The notes: generated from the letters alone by a model not told the origin. 6,489 bases of DNA from Clostridiales bacterium (GCA_015655565.1 JAATEU010000316.1:1-6489); one strand, 5' to 3'; numbered from the stretch's first letter, positions 1-6,333 are shown. Numbers and translations: made by a program.

Positions 1-872
1 GAGGATACGGTACAACCTTGGGTAATTCTTTAAGAAGAATTATGCTTTCATCCTTACCCGGTGCTGCAGTCAGTCAAGTTAAGATTGATGGCGTTGTTCA
101 TGAATTCAGTGCGATCCCTGGCGTTAAAGAGGATGTTACTGAAATAATCATGAATCTAAAGAGTTTAGCAATCAAAAATACCAGTGAGACAAATGAACCG
201 AAGACGGCTTATATCGAATTCGAAGGTGAAGGAGTTGTGACAGCAGGAGATATCCAGGCTGATCCGGATATTGAGATTCTTAACCCTGAATTACCGATTG
301 CAACACTAAACGGTGGCAGCGACAGCAAATTATATATGGAAATAACCATTACAAAGGGAAGAGGATATATTAGTGCAGATAAAAACAAGAATGATGATTT
401 ACCGATTGGAGTTATTCCTATCGATTCCATCTACACTCCTGTTGAACGCGTTAATTTAACTGTTGAGAATACCCGTGTTGGTCAGATAACAGATTTTGAT
501 AAGCTTACGCTAGACGTATATACCAACGGAACTTTAGCACCGGATGAAGCGGTCAGTTTAGCTGCCAAGGTTTTAAGTGAACATTTGAATTCATTTATAG
601 ATCTGTCCGAAAATGCTAAAACTGCTGAAATTATGGTTGAAAAAGAAGATAACGAAAAAGAAAAAGTTTTAGAGATGAATATTGACGAATTAGAATTATC
701 AGTTCGTTCTTATAATTGTCTAAAAAGAGCCGGAATTAACACGGTTGAAGAATTAACAAATAAAACTTCTGAAGATATGATGAAAGTTAGAAATCTGGGT
801 CGCAAGTCATTGGAAGAAGTACTTGCTAAGCTGAAAGAGCTTGGATTATCACTTAATGTAAGCGATGACTAA
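1..872 (+). CDS. rpoA: RNA polymerase alpha subunit (5' truncated)
   Basis: This is the alpha subunit of RNA polymerase, which dimerises to start core enzyme assembly and contacts activators and UP elements through its C-terminal domain. The reading frame is open from base 3 and enters at [13 protein letters not shown], which matches the E. coli alpha N-terminal domain from about residue 34. Roughly 33 residues therefore lie before the window, and the TTG at 18 is an internal Leu codon, not a start. The N-terminal assembly domain is followed by an acidic linker and the two-HhH C-terminal domain. That domain keeps VRSYNCLK (equivalents of E. coli R265 and N268) and NLGRKSLEE (equivalents of G296, K298, S299 and E302), the DNA-binding determinant. 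The gene ends in TAA 26 bases before rplQ, so the two are probably cotranscribed. There is no sign of a frameshift. Identity is essentially certain. Confidence 0.98.
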   Translation, partial: GYGTTLGNSLRRIMLSSLPGAAVSQVKIDGVVHEFSAIPGVKEDVTEIIMNLKSLAIKNTSETNEPKTAYIEFEGEGVVTAGDIQADPDIEILNPELPIATLNGGSDSKLYMEITITKGRGYISADKNKNDDLPIGVIPIDSIYTPVERVNLTVENTRVGQITDFDKLTLDVYTNGTLAPDEAVSLAAKVLSEHLNSFIDLSENAKTAEIMVEKEDNEKEKVLEMNIDELELSVRSYNCLKRAGINTVEELTNKTSEDMMKVRNLGRKSLEEVLAKLKELGLSLNVSDD

Positions 873-898
873 AAACAGAAGTAAAAGGAGGGAAAAAA

Positions 899-1435
899 AT
901 GGCAGGCTATAGAAAACTTGGAAGAACTTCCAGCCAAAGAAAAGCGTTGCTTCGAAATCAGGTAACAAACTTATTATATAATGGAAAAATTATGACGACG
1001 GAAGCGAAAGCAAAAGAAATCCGCAGAATCGCTGAAGGCATGATAGCATTAGCTGTGAAAGAGAAAGATAATTTTGAAACAGTAACAGTAAAAGCTAAAG
1101 TAGTTCGTAAGGATAAAGATGGAAACAATGTAAAAGAAGTTGTTAATGGCAAAAAGGTTACGGTATTTGACGATGTTGAGAAAACGATTAAAAAAGATAG
1201 TGCAACCCGCCTTCACGCCAGAAGACAAATGCTAAAGTTTCTTTATTCCGTAACCGAAGTACCTACTGAAGTAGCTGGAAAGAAAAGAAATACTAAGACA
1301 GTTGATGTTACGGATAAGTTATTTGAAGAAATTGCTCCAAAGTATGTAAGCCGTAACGGTGGTTATACAAGAATCGTTAAGATTGGACCGCGTAAAGGTG
1401 ATGCAGCTATGAAAGTATTAATCGAGCTGGTATAA
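899..1435 (+). CDS. rplQ: 50S ribosomal protein L17 (long form)
   Basis: This is large-subunit ribosomal protein L17, encoded after rpoA at the end of the ribosomal-protein superoperon. The start is set by AGGAGGG at 886-892, six bases before the ATG. The N-terminal core ([20 protein letters not shown]), the central RLHARRQ at residues 104-110, and the C-terminal [17 protein letters not shown] with terminal IELV are family hallmarks. At 178 residues it is much longer than the roughly 120-residue L17 of Bacillus. The extra sequence is mainly a lysine-rich stretch at about residues 56-102, between the N-terminal core and LHARRQ. A smaller expansion lies around residues 118-138. From memory, Lachnospiraceae L17 proteins carry the same insertion, so this looks like lineage variation rather than damage. 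A hairpin terminator follows 47 bases after the stop. Confidence 0.97.
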   Translation: MAGYRKLGRTSSQRKALLRNQVTNLLYNGKIMTTEAKAKEIRRIAEGMIALAVKEKDNFETVTVKAKVVRKDKDGNNVKEVVNGKKVTVFDDVEKTIKKDSATRLHARRQMLKFLYSVTEVPTEVAGKKRNTKTVDVTDKLFEEIAPKYVSRNGGYTRIVKIGPRKGDAAMKVLIELV

Positions 1436-1482
1436 TTGACAGATTTATTTTAGCATAATTAAGAAACAAATAAAACAAAAGT

Positions 1483-1521
1483 GGAGCTGTTTCAATATAG
1501 TCTGAAGCAGCCCCGTTTTTT
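1483..1521 (+). terminator. Rho-independent terminator of rpoA-rplQ
   Basis: An 11-position stem with one A/C mismatch pairs 1483-1493 (GGAGCTGTTTC) with 1504-1514 (GAAGCAGCCCC). The loop is 10 bases, and six T residues follow at 1516-1521 after a single G. It lies between the convergent ends of rplQ and lepB. On the minus strand the same stem is followed by an interrupted T-rich run (ACTTTTGTTTTATTTG), so it may work in both directions, less strongly for lepB. Confidence 0.88.
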
Positions 1522-1570
1522 AACGGTCTTAAAATAAATATTGGGTGTGACAGTTCCCTTTTTTAAAAGT

Positions 1571-2092
1571 TTATTTTAACAAAGTAATAGAAGGATAATA
1601 ACGAAGGACTACTTTACCCATTATCTTATTCCGCTTAACAAAGGTATGTTTCCAATATCTTGAATCCAGGGAAATATTACGGTTATCTCCCATCATAAAG
1701 TAAGAATCATCAGGAACTATATAAGGGCCGAAAGAACCCGTGGGAGTTTCTTTCAGGTAGTCTTCCTCTAATGGTTCCGTACTATTATTTATGTAAACCT
1801 TACCGTCTTTGATTTCTACTGTTTCACCGGGAAGTCCTATTATTCTTTTCAGGTAATTGATGTTTTCATCATCCGGATATGGGAATACAACTATGTCTCC
1901 GCGTTTTGGCTCTTCCAAAAGATAAGACAGCCGGAAAGCAAAGATACGGTCCTTTGTCATAACGGTATTTTCCATGGAACCGGTTGGTACCTCTGCATTA
2001 ACAATAATAAAATTGTTTAATACAATAGATAATATTAGTGCAGTTGAAATAACTTTAACCCAATCCAGGATTTCTTTCTTTTTATCATTCAT
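1571..2092 (-). CDS. lepB: Type I signal peptidase (S26 family)
   Basis: This membrane-bound Ser/Lys protease removes signal peptides from exported preproteins on the outer face of the cytoplasmic membrane. The 173 residues are close to the Gram-positive SipS type. A short charged N-terminus (MNDKKKEILDW) precedes one membrane segment at about residues 12-32. Box B is PTGSMENT with nucleophile Ser39, box C is RGDIVVFPYP (64-73), box D is YLKRIIGLPGE with general base Lys82, and box E is MGDNRNISLDSRYW (134-147). All catalytic elements are present. The ATG at 2092 is the only reasonable start, because an in-frame TAG lies seven codons upstream with no ATG, GTG or TTG between. No strong Shine-Dalgarno precedes it. 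The gene is convergent with rplQ and divergent from ecfA1, so it is a separate transcription unit inside a block that is usually all one strand. Confidence 0.95.
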   Translation of the reverse strand: MNDKKKEILDWVKVISTALILSIVLNNFIIVNAEVPTGSMENTVMTKDRIFAFRLSYLLEEPKRGDIVVFPYPDDENINYLKRIIGLPGETVEIKDGKVYINNSTEPLEEDYLKETPTGSFGPYIVPDDSYFMMGDNRNISLDSRYWKHTFVKRNKIMGKVVLRYYPSITLLK

Positions 2093-2131
2093 GTTAAAAC
2101 CTATACCTTTCCGCTATTGAATTTTGCGGCA

Positions 2132-2159
2132 ATTTTAGTACATAGTACAGTGAAAGCAA
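2132..2159 (-). promoter_or_regulatory. Candidate promoter for lepB
   Basis: Read on the minus strand, TTGCTT (2154-2159) is separated by 16 bases from TAAAAT (2132-2137). The start of transcription would fall about 30 bases before the lepB ATG. The -10 matches five of six consensus bases but the -35 only three, in an AT-rich context, so this is a weak call. Confidence 0.3.
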
Positions 2160-2233
2160 TATTAAAACTGCCGCCGGTACAGATGCCCGTAATATATATT
2201 TATTGGGAAAATGTTTTTTGATTTCCGATATAA

Positions 2234-2250
2234 GGCGCTGATTTTGCGCC
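2234..2250. other. Small GC-rich hairpin, GGCGC/GCGCC
   Basis: GGCGC at 2234-2238 pairs perfectly with GCGCC at 2246-2250 around a 7-base loop. It sits ten bases before a stronger hairpin in the divergent lepB/ecfA1 spacer. Neither strand shows a T tract after it, so it is not a standard terminator. Its role is unknown. Confidence 0.4.
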
Positions 2251-2259
2251 ATGCTTCCG

Positions 2260-2289
2260 ATTCCAGGAACCTGGTTTTGGTTCCGGAAT
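2260..2289. other. Strong 11-bp hairpin with a bulged A
   Basis: ATTCC-A-GGAACC (2260-2271) pairs with GGTTCCGGAAT (2279-2289). This gives eleven base pairs, one bulged A at 2265 and a 7-base loop. A shorter perfect palindrome, CCAGG-AA-CCTGG (2263-2274), is nested in it and could compete. No T tract follows on either strand. It lies between the divergent lepB and ecfA1 genes, outside the likely leader of either if the nearer promoters are used. Confidence 0.5.
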
Positions 2290-2370
2290 ATATAATATGG
2301 ATACTTAATAAGGTAACTATATTACTTAATCTTTAAAATGTCAAACCGAAATATCCGGAAATAATAAAAA

Positions 2371-2406
2371 TACATTGCAAAAATTTATATAATACTTTAC
2401 AATGTA
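2371..2406. repeat. Inverted repeat TACATTG/CAATGTA around the ecfA1 promoter
   Basis: A perfect 7-bp inverted repeat (2371-2377 and 2400-2406) is separated by 22 bases. The left arm overlaps the -35 and the right arm overlaps the -10 of the ecfA1 promoter. The position would suit a dimeric regulator, but the arms are AT-rich and chance is possible. I recognise no known operator. Confidence 0.35.
2375..2403 (+). promoter_or_regulatory. Sigma-A-type promoter for the ecfA1 operon
   Basis: TTGCAA (2375-2380) and TACAAT (2398-2403) are 17 bases apart. Transcription would begin near 2410, giving a leader of about 48 bases to the ecfA1 start. The -10 and spacing are the same as in the rplM promoter of this window. 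It is the best plus-strand promoter in the lepB/ecfA1 spacer and would drive ecfA1, ecfA2, ecfT and probably truA. Confidence 0.65.
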
Positions 2407-2418
2407 GAAAGTTAAGAA

Positions 2419-2440
2419 AGACATTATAAAGACATTATAA
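2419..2440 (+). repeat. Perfect 11-bp tandem duplication AGACATTATAA
   Basis: Two identical copies, 2419-2429 and 2430-2440, abut in the untranslated leader of ecfA1. The second copy ends on the A of the upstream ATG at 2440. Its presence directly before that ATG leaves no Shine-Dalgarno for it, which supports the downstream start at 2458. Confidence 0.6.
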
Positions 2441-2445
2441 TGAAG

Positions 2446-2450
2446 AAGGA
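2446..2450 (+). promoter_or_regulatory. Ribosome binding site deciding the ecfA1 start
   Basis: AAGGA at 2446-2450 lies seven bases before the ATG at 2458. It lies downstream of the alternative ATG at 2440 and so cannot serve it. Confidence 0.75.
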
Positions 2451-2457
2451 TACATTC

Positions 2458-3309
2458 ATGGGAATGATAAAAGCACATAATTTAGTATTTGAATATATAA
2501 GAAGAGATGAAGAAGGCAATGTAGAGTCCATAAACCGTGCCATTGATAATGTGAATATAGATGTTACAAAAGGTGATTTTGTAGCTATTTTGGGTGCTAA
2601 TGGTTCCGGTAAGTCTACGATGGCTAAGCACATAAATGCAATTTTAACGCCTACCGAAGGAACCGTCTGGGTTAATGGAATGGATACGAAGAATGAAGAA
2701 AAGCTGTGGGAGATACGGCAGACTGCGGGAATGGTATTTCAGAATCCCGATAATCAGATCATTGCAACCGTAGTTGAGGAGGATGTTGGATTTGGTGCGG
2801 AAAACTTAGGAGTACCAACCGAAGAAATCTGGACAAGGGTTGAGGAAAGCCTTAAAGCGGCCGGTATGCTGGAATATCGGCACCATTCTCCCAATAAATT
2901 ATCCGGAGGACAAAAACAACGGGTGGCCATAGCAGGCATCATGGCTATGAAACCGGAATGTATAGTTTTAGATGAACCAACCGCAATGCTGGATCCAATC
3001 GGACGTAAAGAAGTTCTTCAAACCATTAAGGAATTAAACAAAAAAGAAAAGGTAACGGTTTTGTTAATTACCCATTACATGGAAGAGGTCATTCATGCTG
3101 ACAAAGTTATTGTAATGGATCAGGGTAAGGTTGTTATGCAAGGGACTCCAAGGGAAATATTTTCTAAGGTTGATGAATTAAAGCAATACTGCCTGGCTGT
3201 ACCTCAGGTAACAGAGCTGGCCTATGAGTTAAGCAAAAAGGGATTCGCAATCCCCAAAGGCATTCTTACTGTTAAAGAACTGGTAGAGGCTATAAACAGT
3301 ATAGCGTAA
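2458..3309 (+). CDS. ecfA1: ECF transporter ATPase EcfA1
   Basis: This is one of the two ATPases that pair as EcfA1-EcfA2 and, with EcfT, power uptake by exchangeable substrate-binding S-components for vitamins or metals. The cytoplasmic protein binds ATP at the membrane face. With the ATG at 2458 (MGMIKAHN) it has 283 residues. The reading frame runs back to an ATG at 2440, but only 2458 has a proper ribosome binding site. Visible motifs are Walker [10 protein letters not shown] (46-54), Q-loop Q95 in VFQNPDNQ, signature LSGGQ (148-152), Walker B IVLDEP with catalytic Glu173, D-loop MLDP (177-180) and switch His206. The N-terminal [13 protein letters not shown] stretch and the C-terminal extension after about residue 230 fit EcfA1. 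It is first in the operon, 85 bases before ecfA2. An older cobalt-specific name is cbiO, but no cobalt genes are nearby. Confidence 0.94.
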   Translation: MGMIKAHNLVFEYIRRDEEGNVESINRAIDNVNIDVTKGDFVAILGANGSGKSTMAKHINAILTPTEGTVWVNGMDTKNEEKLWEIRQTAGMVFQNPDNQIIATVVEEDVGFGAENLGVPTEEIWTRVEESLKAAGMLEYRHHSPNKLSGGQKQRVAIAGIMAMKPECIVLDEPTAMLDPIGRKEVLQTIKELNKKEKVTVLLITHYMEEVIHADKVIVMDQGKVVMQGTPREIFSKVDELKQYCLAVPQVTELAYELSKKGFAIPKGILTVKELVEAINSIA

Positions 3310-3394
3310 GTGGTGTTATAAAAGGTATAAAAATAGAAGCGTTGCTGACGGTAATGGAAGTGTACGCAGATGTGACAGGGACAGGGAGGTTAGT

Positions 3395-4279
3395 ATGTCG
3401 TCAATTATTGTAGATCAACTGAATTATGTATATAGCCCGGGTACTGCTTATGAAAAGCATGCATTAAAAGATATTAATTTAGTAATAAATGACGGTGAAT
3501 ATATTGGGCTAATCGGTCATACCGGTTCCGGGAAATCCACTTTAATACAGCATTTAAACGGGCTGATAAAGGCTACGGCTGGAACTATTTATTATAATGG
3601 GGAAGACATCTATGATAAAAATTATAATATGAAAGGCTTAAGGAGCAAGGTGGGGCTGGTATTTCAATATCCGGAACACCAATTATTTGAAACTACGGTA
3701 TATAAAGATGTCAGCTTTGGACCTAAAAATTTAGGGCTTGAACAGTTAGAGATTGATTTAAGGACATATGAGGCTGTCAAAATGGTTGGTTTAGGTGATG
3801 ATATCCTGGATGCCTCGCCTTTTGAATTGTCCGGCGGACAGAAAAGAAGGGTGGCAATTGCAGGTGTATTGGCAATGAAACCGGAAGTATTAATTTTAGA
3901 TGAACCTACTGCGGGACTGGACCCCAAAGGAAGGGATGAAATATTAGAGCAGATTGCTAAGCTTCACCGGGATAGTAAAATTACTATAATTTTAGTGTCA
4001 CACAGTATGGAAGATGTGGCAAAGTATGCGGACAGGCTTATTGTAATGAATAAAGGCGGCATTGTATATAACGGTATGCCGCATGAAGTTTTTGTTCACT
4101 ATAAAGAATTAGAAAAAATCGGGCTGGCAGCTCCTCAGGTAACCTATGTCATGAATGAATTAAACAATATGGGTTTTTCTGTTAACCCTTCTGTTACAAC
4201 TGTAGAAGAAGCAACAGAAGAAGTAGTCCGCGCCTTAAGCCAAACGTATACAAGCAGAAGGAAGATTAAAAATGATTAG
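3395..4279 (+). CDS. ecfA2: ECF transporter ATPase EcfA2
   Basis: This is the second ATPase of the energy-coupling factor module, the heterodimer partner of EcfA1. The start has GGGAGG at 3384-3389, five bases before the ATG. The 294 residues show Walker A GHTGSGKST (41-49), Q-loop Q91 in VFQYPEHQLF, signature LSGGQ (145-149), Walker B LILDEP with Glu170, D-loop GLDP (174-177) and switch His203. The form VFQYPEHQLFE is typical of EcfA2, whereas the upstream paralogue has FQNPDNQI. Both ATPases keep all catalytic residues, so both sites should be competent. The basic C-terminus (SRRKIKND) is encoded over the ribosome binding site and first codons of ecfT. The genes overlap by eight bases, which suggests translational coupling and equal dosage. 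Confidence 0.94.
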   Translation: MSSIIVDQLNYVYSPGTAYEKHALKDINLVINDGEYIGLIGHTGSGKSTLIQHLNGLIKATAGTIYYNGEDIYDKNYNMKGLRSKVGLVFQYPEHQLFETTVYKDVSFGPKNLGLEQLEIDLRTYEAVKMVGLGDDILDASPFELSGGQKRRVAIAGVLAMKPEVLILDEPTAGLDPKGRDEILEQIAKLHRDSKITIILVSHSMEDVAKYADRLIVMNKGGIVYNGMPHEVFVHYKELEKIGLAAPQVTYVMNELNNMGFSVNPSVTTVEEATEEVVRALSQTYTSRRKIKND

Positions 4280-5075
4280 AGATATTACAATCGGACAATA
4301 TTATCCGGCAGATTCGATTCTTCATAGACTGGATCCACGAGTAAAGTTAGCAGGAACTATCATATATATTATTTCCTTGTTTATGTTTCATAATTATTAC
4401 GGCTATATACTTGCTGTTATATTTTTATTTAGTATGATACAGATTTCAAAAGTGCCGATGAAATTCATTGTCAAAGGTTTAAAAGCTATTATACCGCTTT
4501 TGCTGTTTGCTGTTATATTTAATTTATTTTTAACCCCCGGTACCCTGGTTTTTCAATTGGGTTTCATTAAAATTACGGAAGAAGGAATAAAAACCACTGT
4601 ATTTATGGGTATCCGGCTTGTTTTTTTGATTTTAGGTTCATCCCTTATGACTTTTACGACGACTCCCAATCATTTGACTGACGGATTAGAGAGGTTAATG
4701 GGACCGTTAAGAAAAATTAAAGTTCCGGTACATGAAATATCCATGATGATGTCCATTGCACTGCGCTTTATTCCCATATTAATGGAGGAAACGGATAAAA
4801 TAATGAAAGCACAAATGGCAAGAGGAGCTGATTTTGAATCGGGAGGCTTAATAAAAAGAGCCAGGAGTCTGATTCCGCTGCTTGTTCCGTTATTTGTTTC
4901 TGCTTTCCGGCGGGCCAATGATTTAGCCATGGCCATGGAAGCGAGATGTTATCGCGGCGGAGAAGGACGTACCAAAATGAAACCGCTGAAATACAGAACA
5001 AGGGATATGCTTGCATACCTGGTATTAATTATATATGTAGCAGCTATATTTTTACTGAACAGTTACATAGCTTAG
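4272..5075 (+). CDS. ecfT: ECF transporter transmembrane coupling protein EcfT
   Basis: This is the integral membrane subunit that links the EcfA1-EcfA2 ATPases to S-components. The 267-residue protein has hydrophobic segments at about 27-40, 42-58, 69-88, 106-128 and 246-262. Its N-terminal LHRLDPRVKL motif is usual in EcfT. The two cytoplasmic coupling-helix motifs are MARGAD (ARG at 183-185) and MEARCYRGGEGRT (ARC at 224-226). The second has Cys where the textbook motif has Gly, a substitution I believe occurs in related clostridia. The ATG at 4272 lies inside the end of ecfA2 and is preceded by AAGGA (4258-4262). With no S-component gene next door, this looks like a group II (shared) module serving S-components encoded elsewhere. 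The substrate cannot be told from here. Confidence 0.94.
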   Translation: MIRDITIGQYYPADSILHRLDPRVKLAGTIIYIISLFMFHNYYGYILAVIFLFSMIQISKVPMKFIVKGLKAIIPLLLFAVIFNLFLTPGTLVFQLGFIKITEEGIKTTVFMGIRLVFLILGSSLMTFTTTPNHLTDGLERLMGPLRKIKVPVHEISMMMSIALRFIPILMEETDKIMKAQMARGADFESGGLIKRARSLIPLLVPLFVSAFRRANDLAMAMEARCYRGGEGRTKMKPLKYRTRDMLAYLVLIIYVAAIFLLNSYIA

Positions 5076-5116
5076 GACATTTCGCATAGGCGGACATAGT
5101 GTGAAAAATGTATGCC

Positions 5117-5123
5117 AGGGGAG
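5117..5123 (+). promoter_or_regulatory. Ribosome binding site deciding the truA start
   Basis: AGGGGAG at 5117-5123 is five bases before the ATG at 5129. The upstream in-frame ATG at 5108 has no Shine-Dalgarno before it. Confidence 0.75.
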
Positions 5124-5128
5124 TTATT

Positions 5129-5875
5129 ATGAAAAGAATTATGTTAATAGTTGCATATGATGGAACTAATTATTGCGGATGGCAGATACAGCCCAACGGT
5201 ATTACCATTGAAGAAATATTAAACCGTAATTTGACGGAATTGTTGAAGGAGTCCATTGCGGTAACAGGTGCAAGCCGAACGGATTCGGGTGTGCATGCCT
5301 TGGGAAATGTTGCAGTTTTTAATACCGAAACCCGGATTCCGGGAGAGAAGATATCCTTTGCATTAAATCAAAGATTACCCAAAGACATTGTAATACAGCA
5401 TTCCAGGGAAGTTCCATTGGATTTTCATCCACGATTCTGCAACAGTATTAAAACCTATCAATACAGAATAGTAAACAGCAGGTTTCCAATACCGACACAA
5501 AGGCTTTATTCATATTTTGTATATTACCCTCTAATGGCAGAAGAAATGTCCCAGGCAGCAGAGTGTCTTATTGGAGAACATGATTTTAAAAGTTTTTGTT
5601 CTGCCAGAACCCAGATTACGGATACCATCCGCAGGATTTATGATATAAGGGTGGAAAGAACAGGAAACAATATAACCATAACCGTATCAGGCAACGGTTT
5701 CTTATACAATATGGTCCGGATCATCGCAGGGACCCTGATTAAAGTTGGATTAGGTATCTATCCGCCTTCCCATGTAAAAGAAATACTGGAGAAAAAGGAC
5801 CGGTTAGCGGCAGGGCCCAAAGCACCTGCCCAGGGATTGACACTGTATCATATTGAATATCCGGATTTATCTTAA
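5129..5875 (+). CDS. truA: tRNA pseudouridine synthase A
   Basis: TruA converts uridine to pseudouridine at positions 38-40 of the tRNA anticodon stem-loop in the cytoplasm. Starting at 5129 (MKRIMLIVAYDG) gives 248 residues, normal for the family. The frame extends to an ATG at 5108, which would add seven residues not expected in TruA. Visible motifs are AYDGTNYCGWQ near the N-terminus, the catalytic loop GASRTDSGVHALG with nucleophile Asp52, the KTYQYRI strand, the GEHDFKSFCSA segment, and GNGFLYNMVRIIAGTLI near the C-terminus. The two halves of the fold are complete. The gene lies 53 bases after ecfT on the same strand, and its place between ecfT and rplM is the common Firmicute arrangement, so it is probably the last gene of the ecf operon. 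No promoter of its own is evident. Confidence 0.96.
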   Translation: MKRIMLIVAYDGTNYCGWQIQPNGITIEEILNRNLTELLKESIAVTGASRTDSGVHALGNVAVFNTETRIPGEKISFALNQRLPKDIVIQHSREVPLDFHPRFCNSIKTYQYRIVNSRFPIPTQRLYSYFVYYPLMAEEMSQAAECLIGEHDFKSFCSARTQITDTIRRIYDIRVERTGNNITITVSGNGFLYNMVRIIAGTLIKVGLGIYPPSHVKEILEKKDRLAAGPKAPAQGLTLYHIEYPDLS

Positions 5876-5879
5876 TTTA

Positions 5880-5899
5880 CGGCTGTCCGTGAACAGCCG
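5880..5899 (+). other. Hairpin immediately after truA
   Basis: CGGCTGT (5880-5886) pairs perfectly with ACAGCCG (5893-5899) around a 6-base loop, starting four bases after the truA stop. The next T run (GTTTTAA) is about ten bases away, so it is not a canonical terminator. It may protect the 3' end of the message or terminate weakly. Confidence 0.45.
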
Positions 5900-5963
5900 G
5901 CCAAGGATTGTTTTAACCGGTTCCATGCTGCTGGTATAGAAAGATTACAACTGTAGAATAATT

Positions 5964-5997
5964 GTAACTGTTGCCGTACCGGCTGAAAGTTACTTTT
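5964..5997 (+). terminator. Possible weak terminator of the ecf-truA operon
   Basis: GTAACT (5964-5969) pairs with AGTTAC (5988-5993), enclosing a small internal loop and an inner GCCG/CGGC stem with a three-base loop (5973-5983). TTTT follows at 5994-5997. The T tract is short and the lower stem is mostly A-T, so efficiency would be modest. Confidence 0.4.
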
Positions 5998-6098
5998 AAC
6001 GCACATAAAAAAAGTAAAATGCACTTGTTCTGGTGCCATATTAAAGTATAAGACGGCAAATGAGATATGAGGCGGCTATATAGAAAGAATAAGCATCG

Positions 6099-6153
6099 GG
6101 TCTGATTGCACGTGACGACGAGTTTCGAGGCATATTACTCATGCAATAGGACT
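6099..6153 (+). ncRNA. Candidate structured RNA stem-loop, family unknown
   Basis: GGTCTGATTGCA (6099-6110) pairs with TGCAATAGGACT (6142-6153). There are eleven pairs, two of them G-U, and one G/A mismatch, closing a 31-base loop that contains CGACGAGTTTCGAGG. I tested it by eye against tRNA, hammerhead, T-box and common riboswitch cores and found no match. It could be part of a leader, a small RNA or chance. Confidence 0.25.
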
Positions 6154-6333
6154 AAGGATAAAATGATACAAGATAGATTTTGGATAAACAGAAGGTATAG
6201 ACATCTTGCTCATTGTGAAAGATAGAATCAAACTGTTACTTAATGGGAATTAATTACGTTATAATATTTATTTAAAAAAGTGGACATTTAATATTGCAAT
6301 TATCAAAAATTTTAGTAAAAAGCGGAAAATCTA

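Noticed and set aside
18..20. TTG as the start codon of rpoA
   Set aside because: The frame is open upstream to base 3 and encodes the conserved GYGTT that precedes LGNSLRR in alpha, so the TTG is internal and the gene is cut by the window edge.
1513..1526. CCGTT/AACGG hairpin around the T tract of the rplQ terminator
   Set aside because: It is only five pairs, overlaps the T tract and 3' arm of the stronger terminator, and is likely incidental.
2384..2393. TATATAAT stretch as the -10 of ecfA1
   Set aside because: It lies only about seven bases after TTGCAA and has no other good -35. TACAAT at 2398-2403 has the correct 17-base spacing.
4768..5016. Minus-strand open frame of 82 codons, and similar ones antisense to rpoA, rplQ, ecfA1, ecfA2 and ecfT
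   Set aside because: They lie wholly within well-supported plus-strand genes, have no recognisable family features, and are shadow frames.
2458..5075. Dedicated cobalt or biotin transporter
   Set aside because: No cbiM, cbiN, bioY or other S-component is adjacent. The two-ATPase plus EcfT set next to truA and rplM is the shared module, so no substrate should be assigned.
6104..6130. CTGATTG and CGAGTTTCGAGG, considered as a hammerhead ribozyme core or a tRNA T-arm
   Set aside because: The hammerhead needs CUGAUGA with a GAAA partner strand, and neither is present. The T-arm needs GTTCRA inside a 5-bp stem and a cloverleaf, which do not form here.
6260..6265. Perfect TATAAT, considered as a second rplM promoter
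   Set aside because: At 16-18 bases upstream the sequences (ACTTAA, TACTTA, TTACTT) do not resemble TTGACA and there is no TGn extension. The AT-rich context makes chance likely, and 6334-6362 is far better.
6294..6316. TTGCAA-containing stretch as another promoter before rplM
   Set aside because: The only -10 candidates at proper spacing are A-rich (TAAAAA, AAAAAG), which is not convincing.
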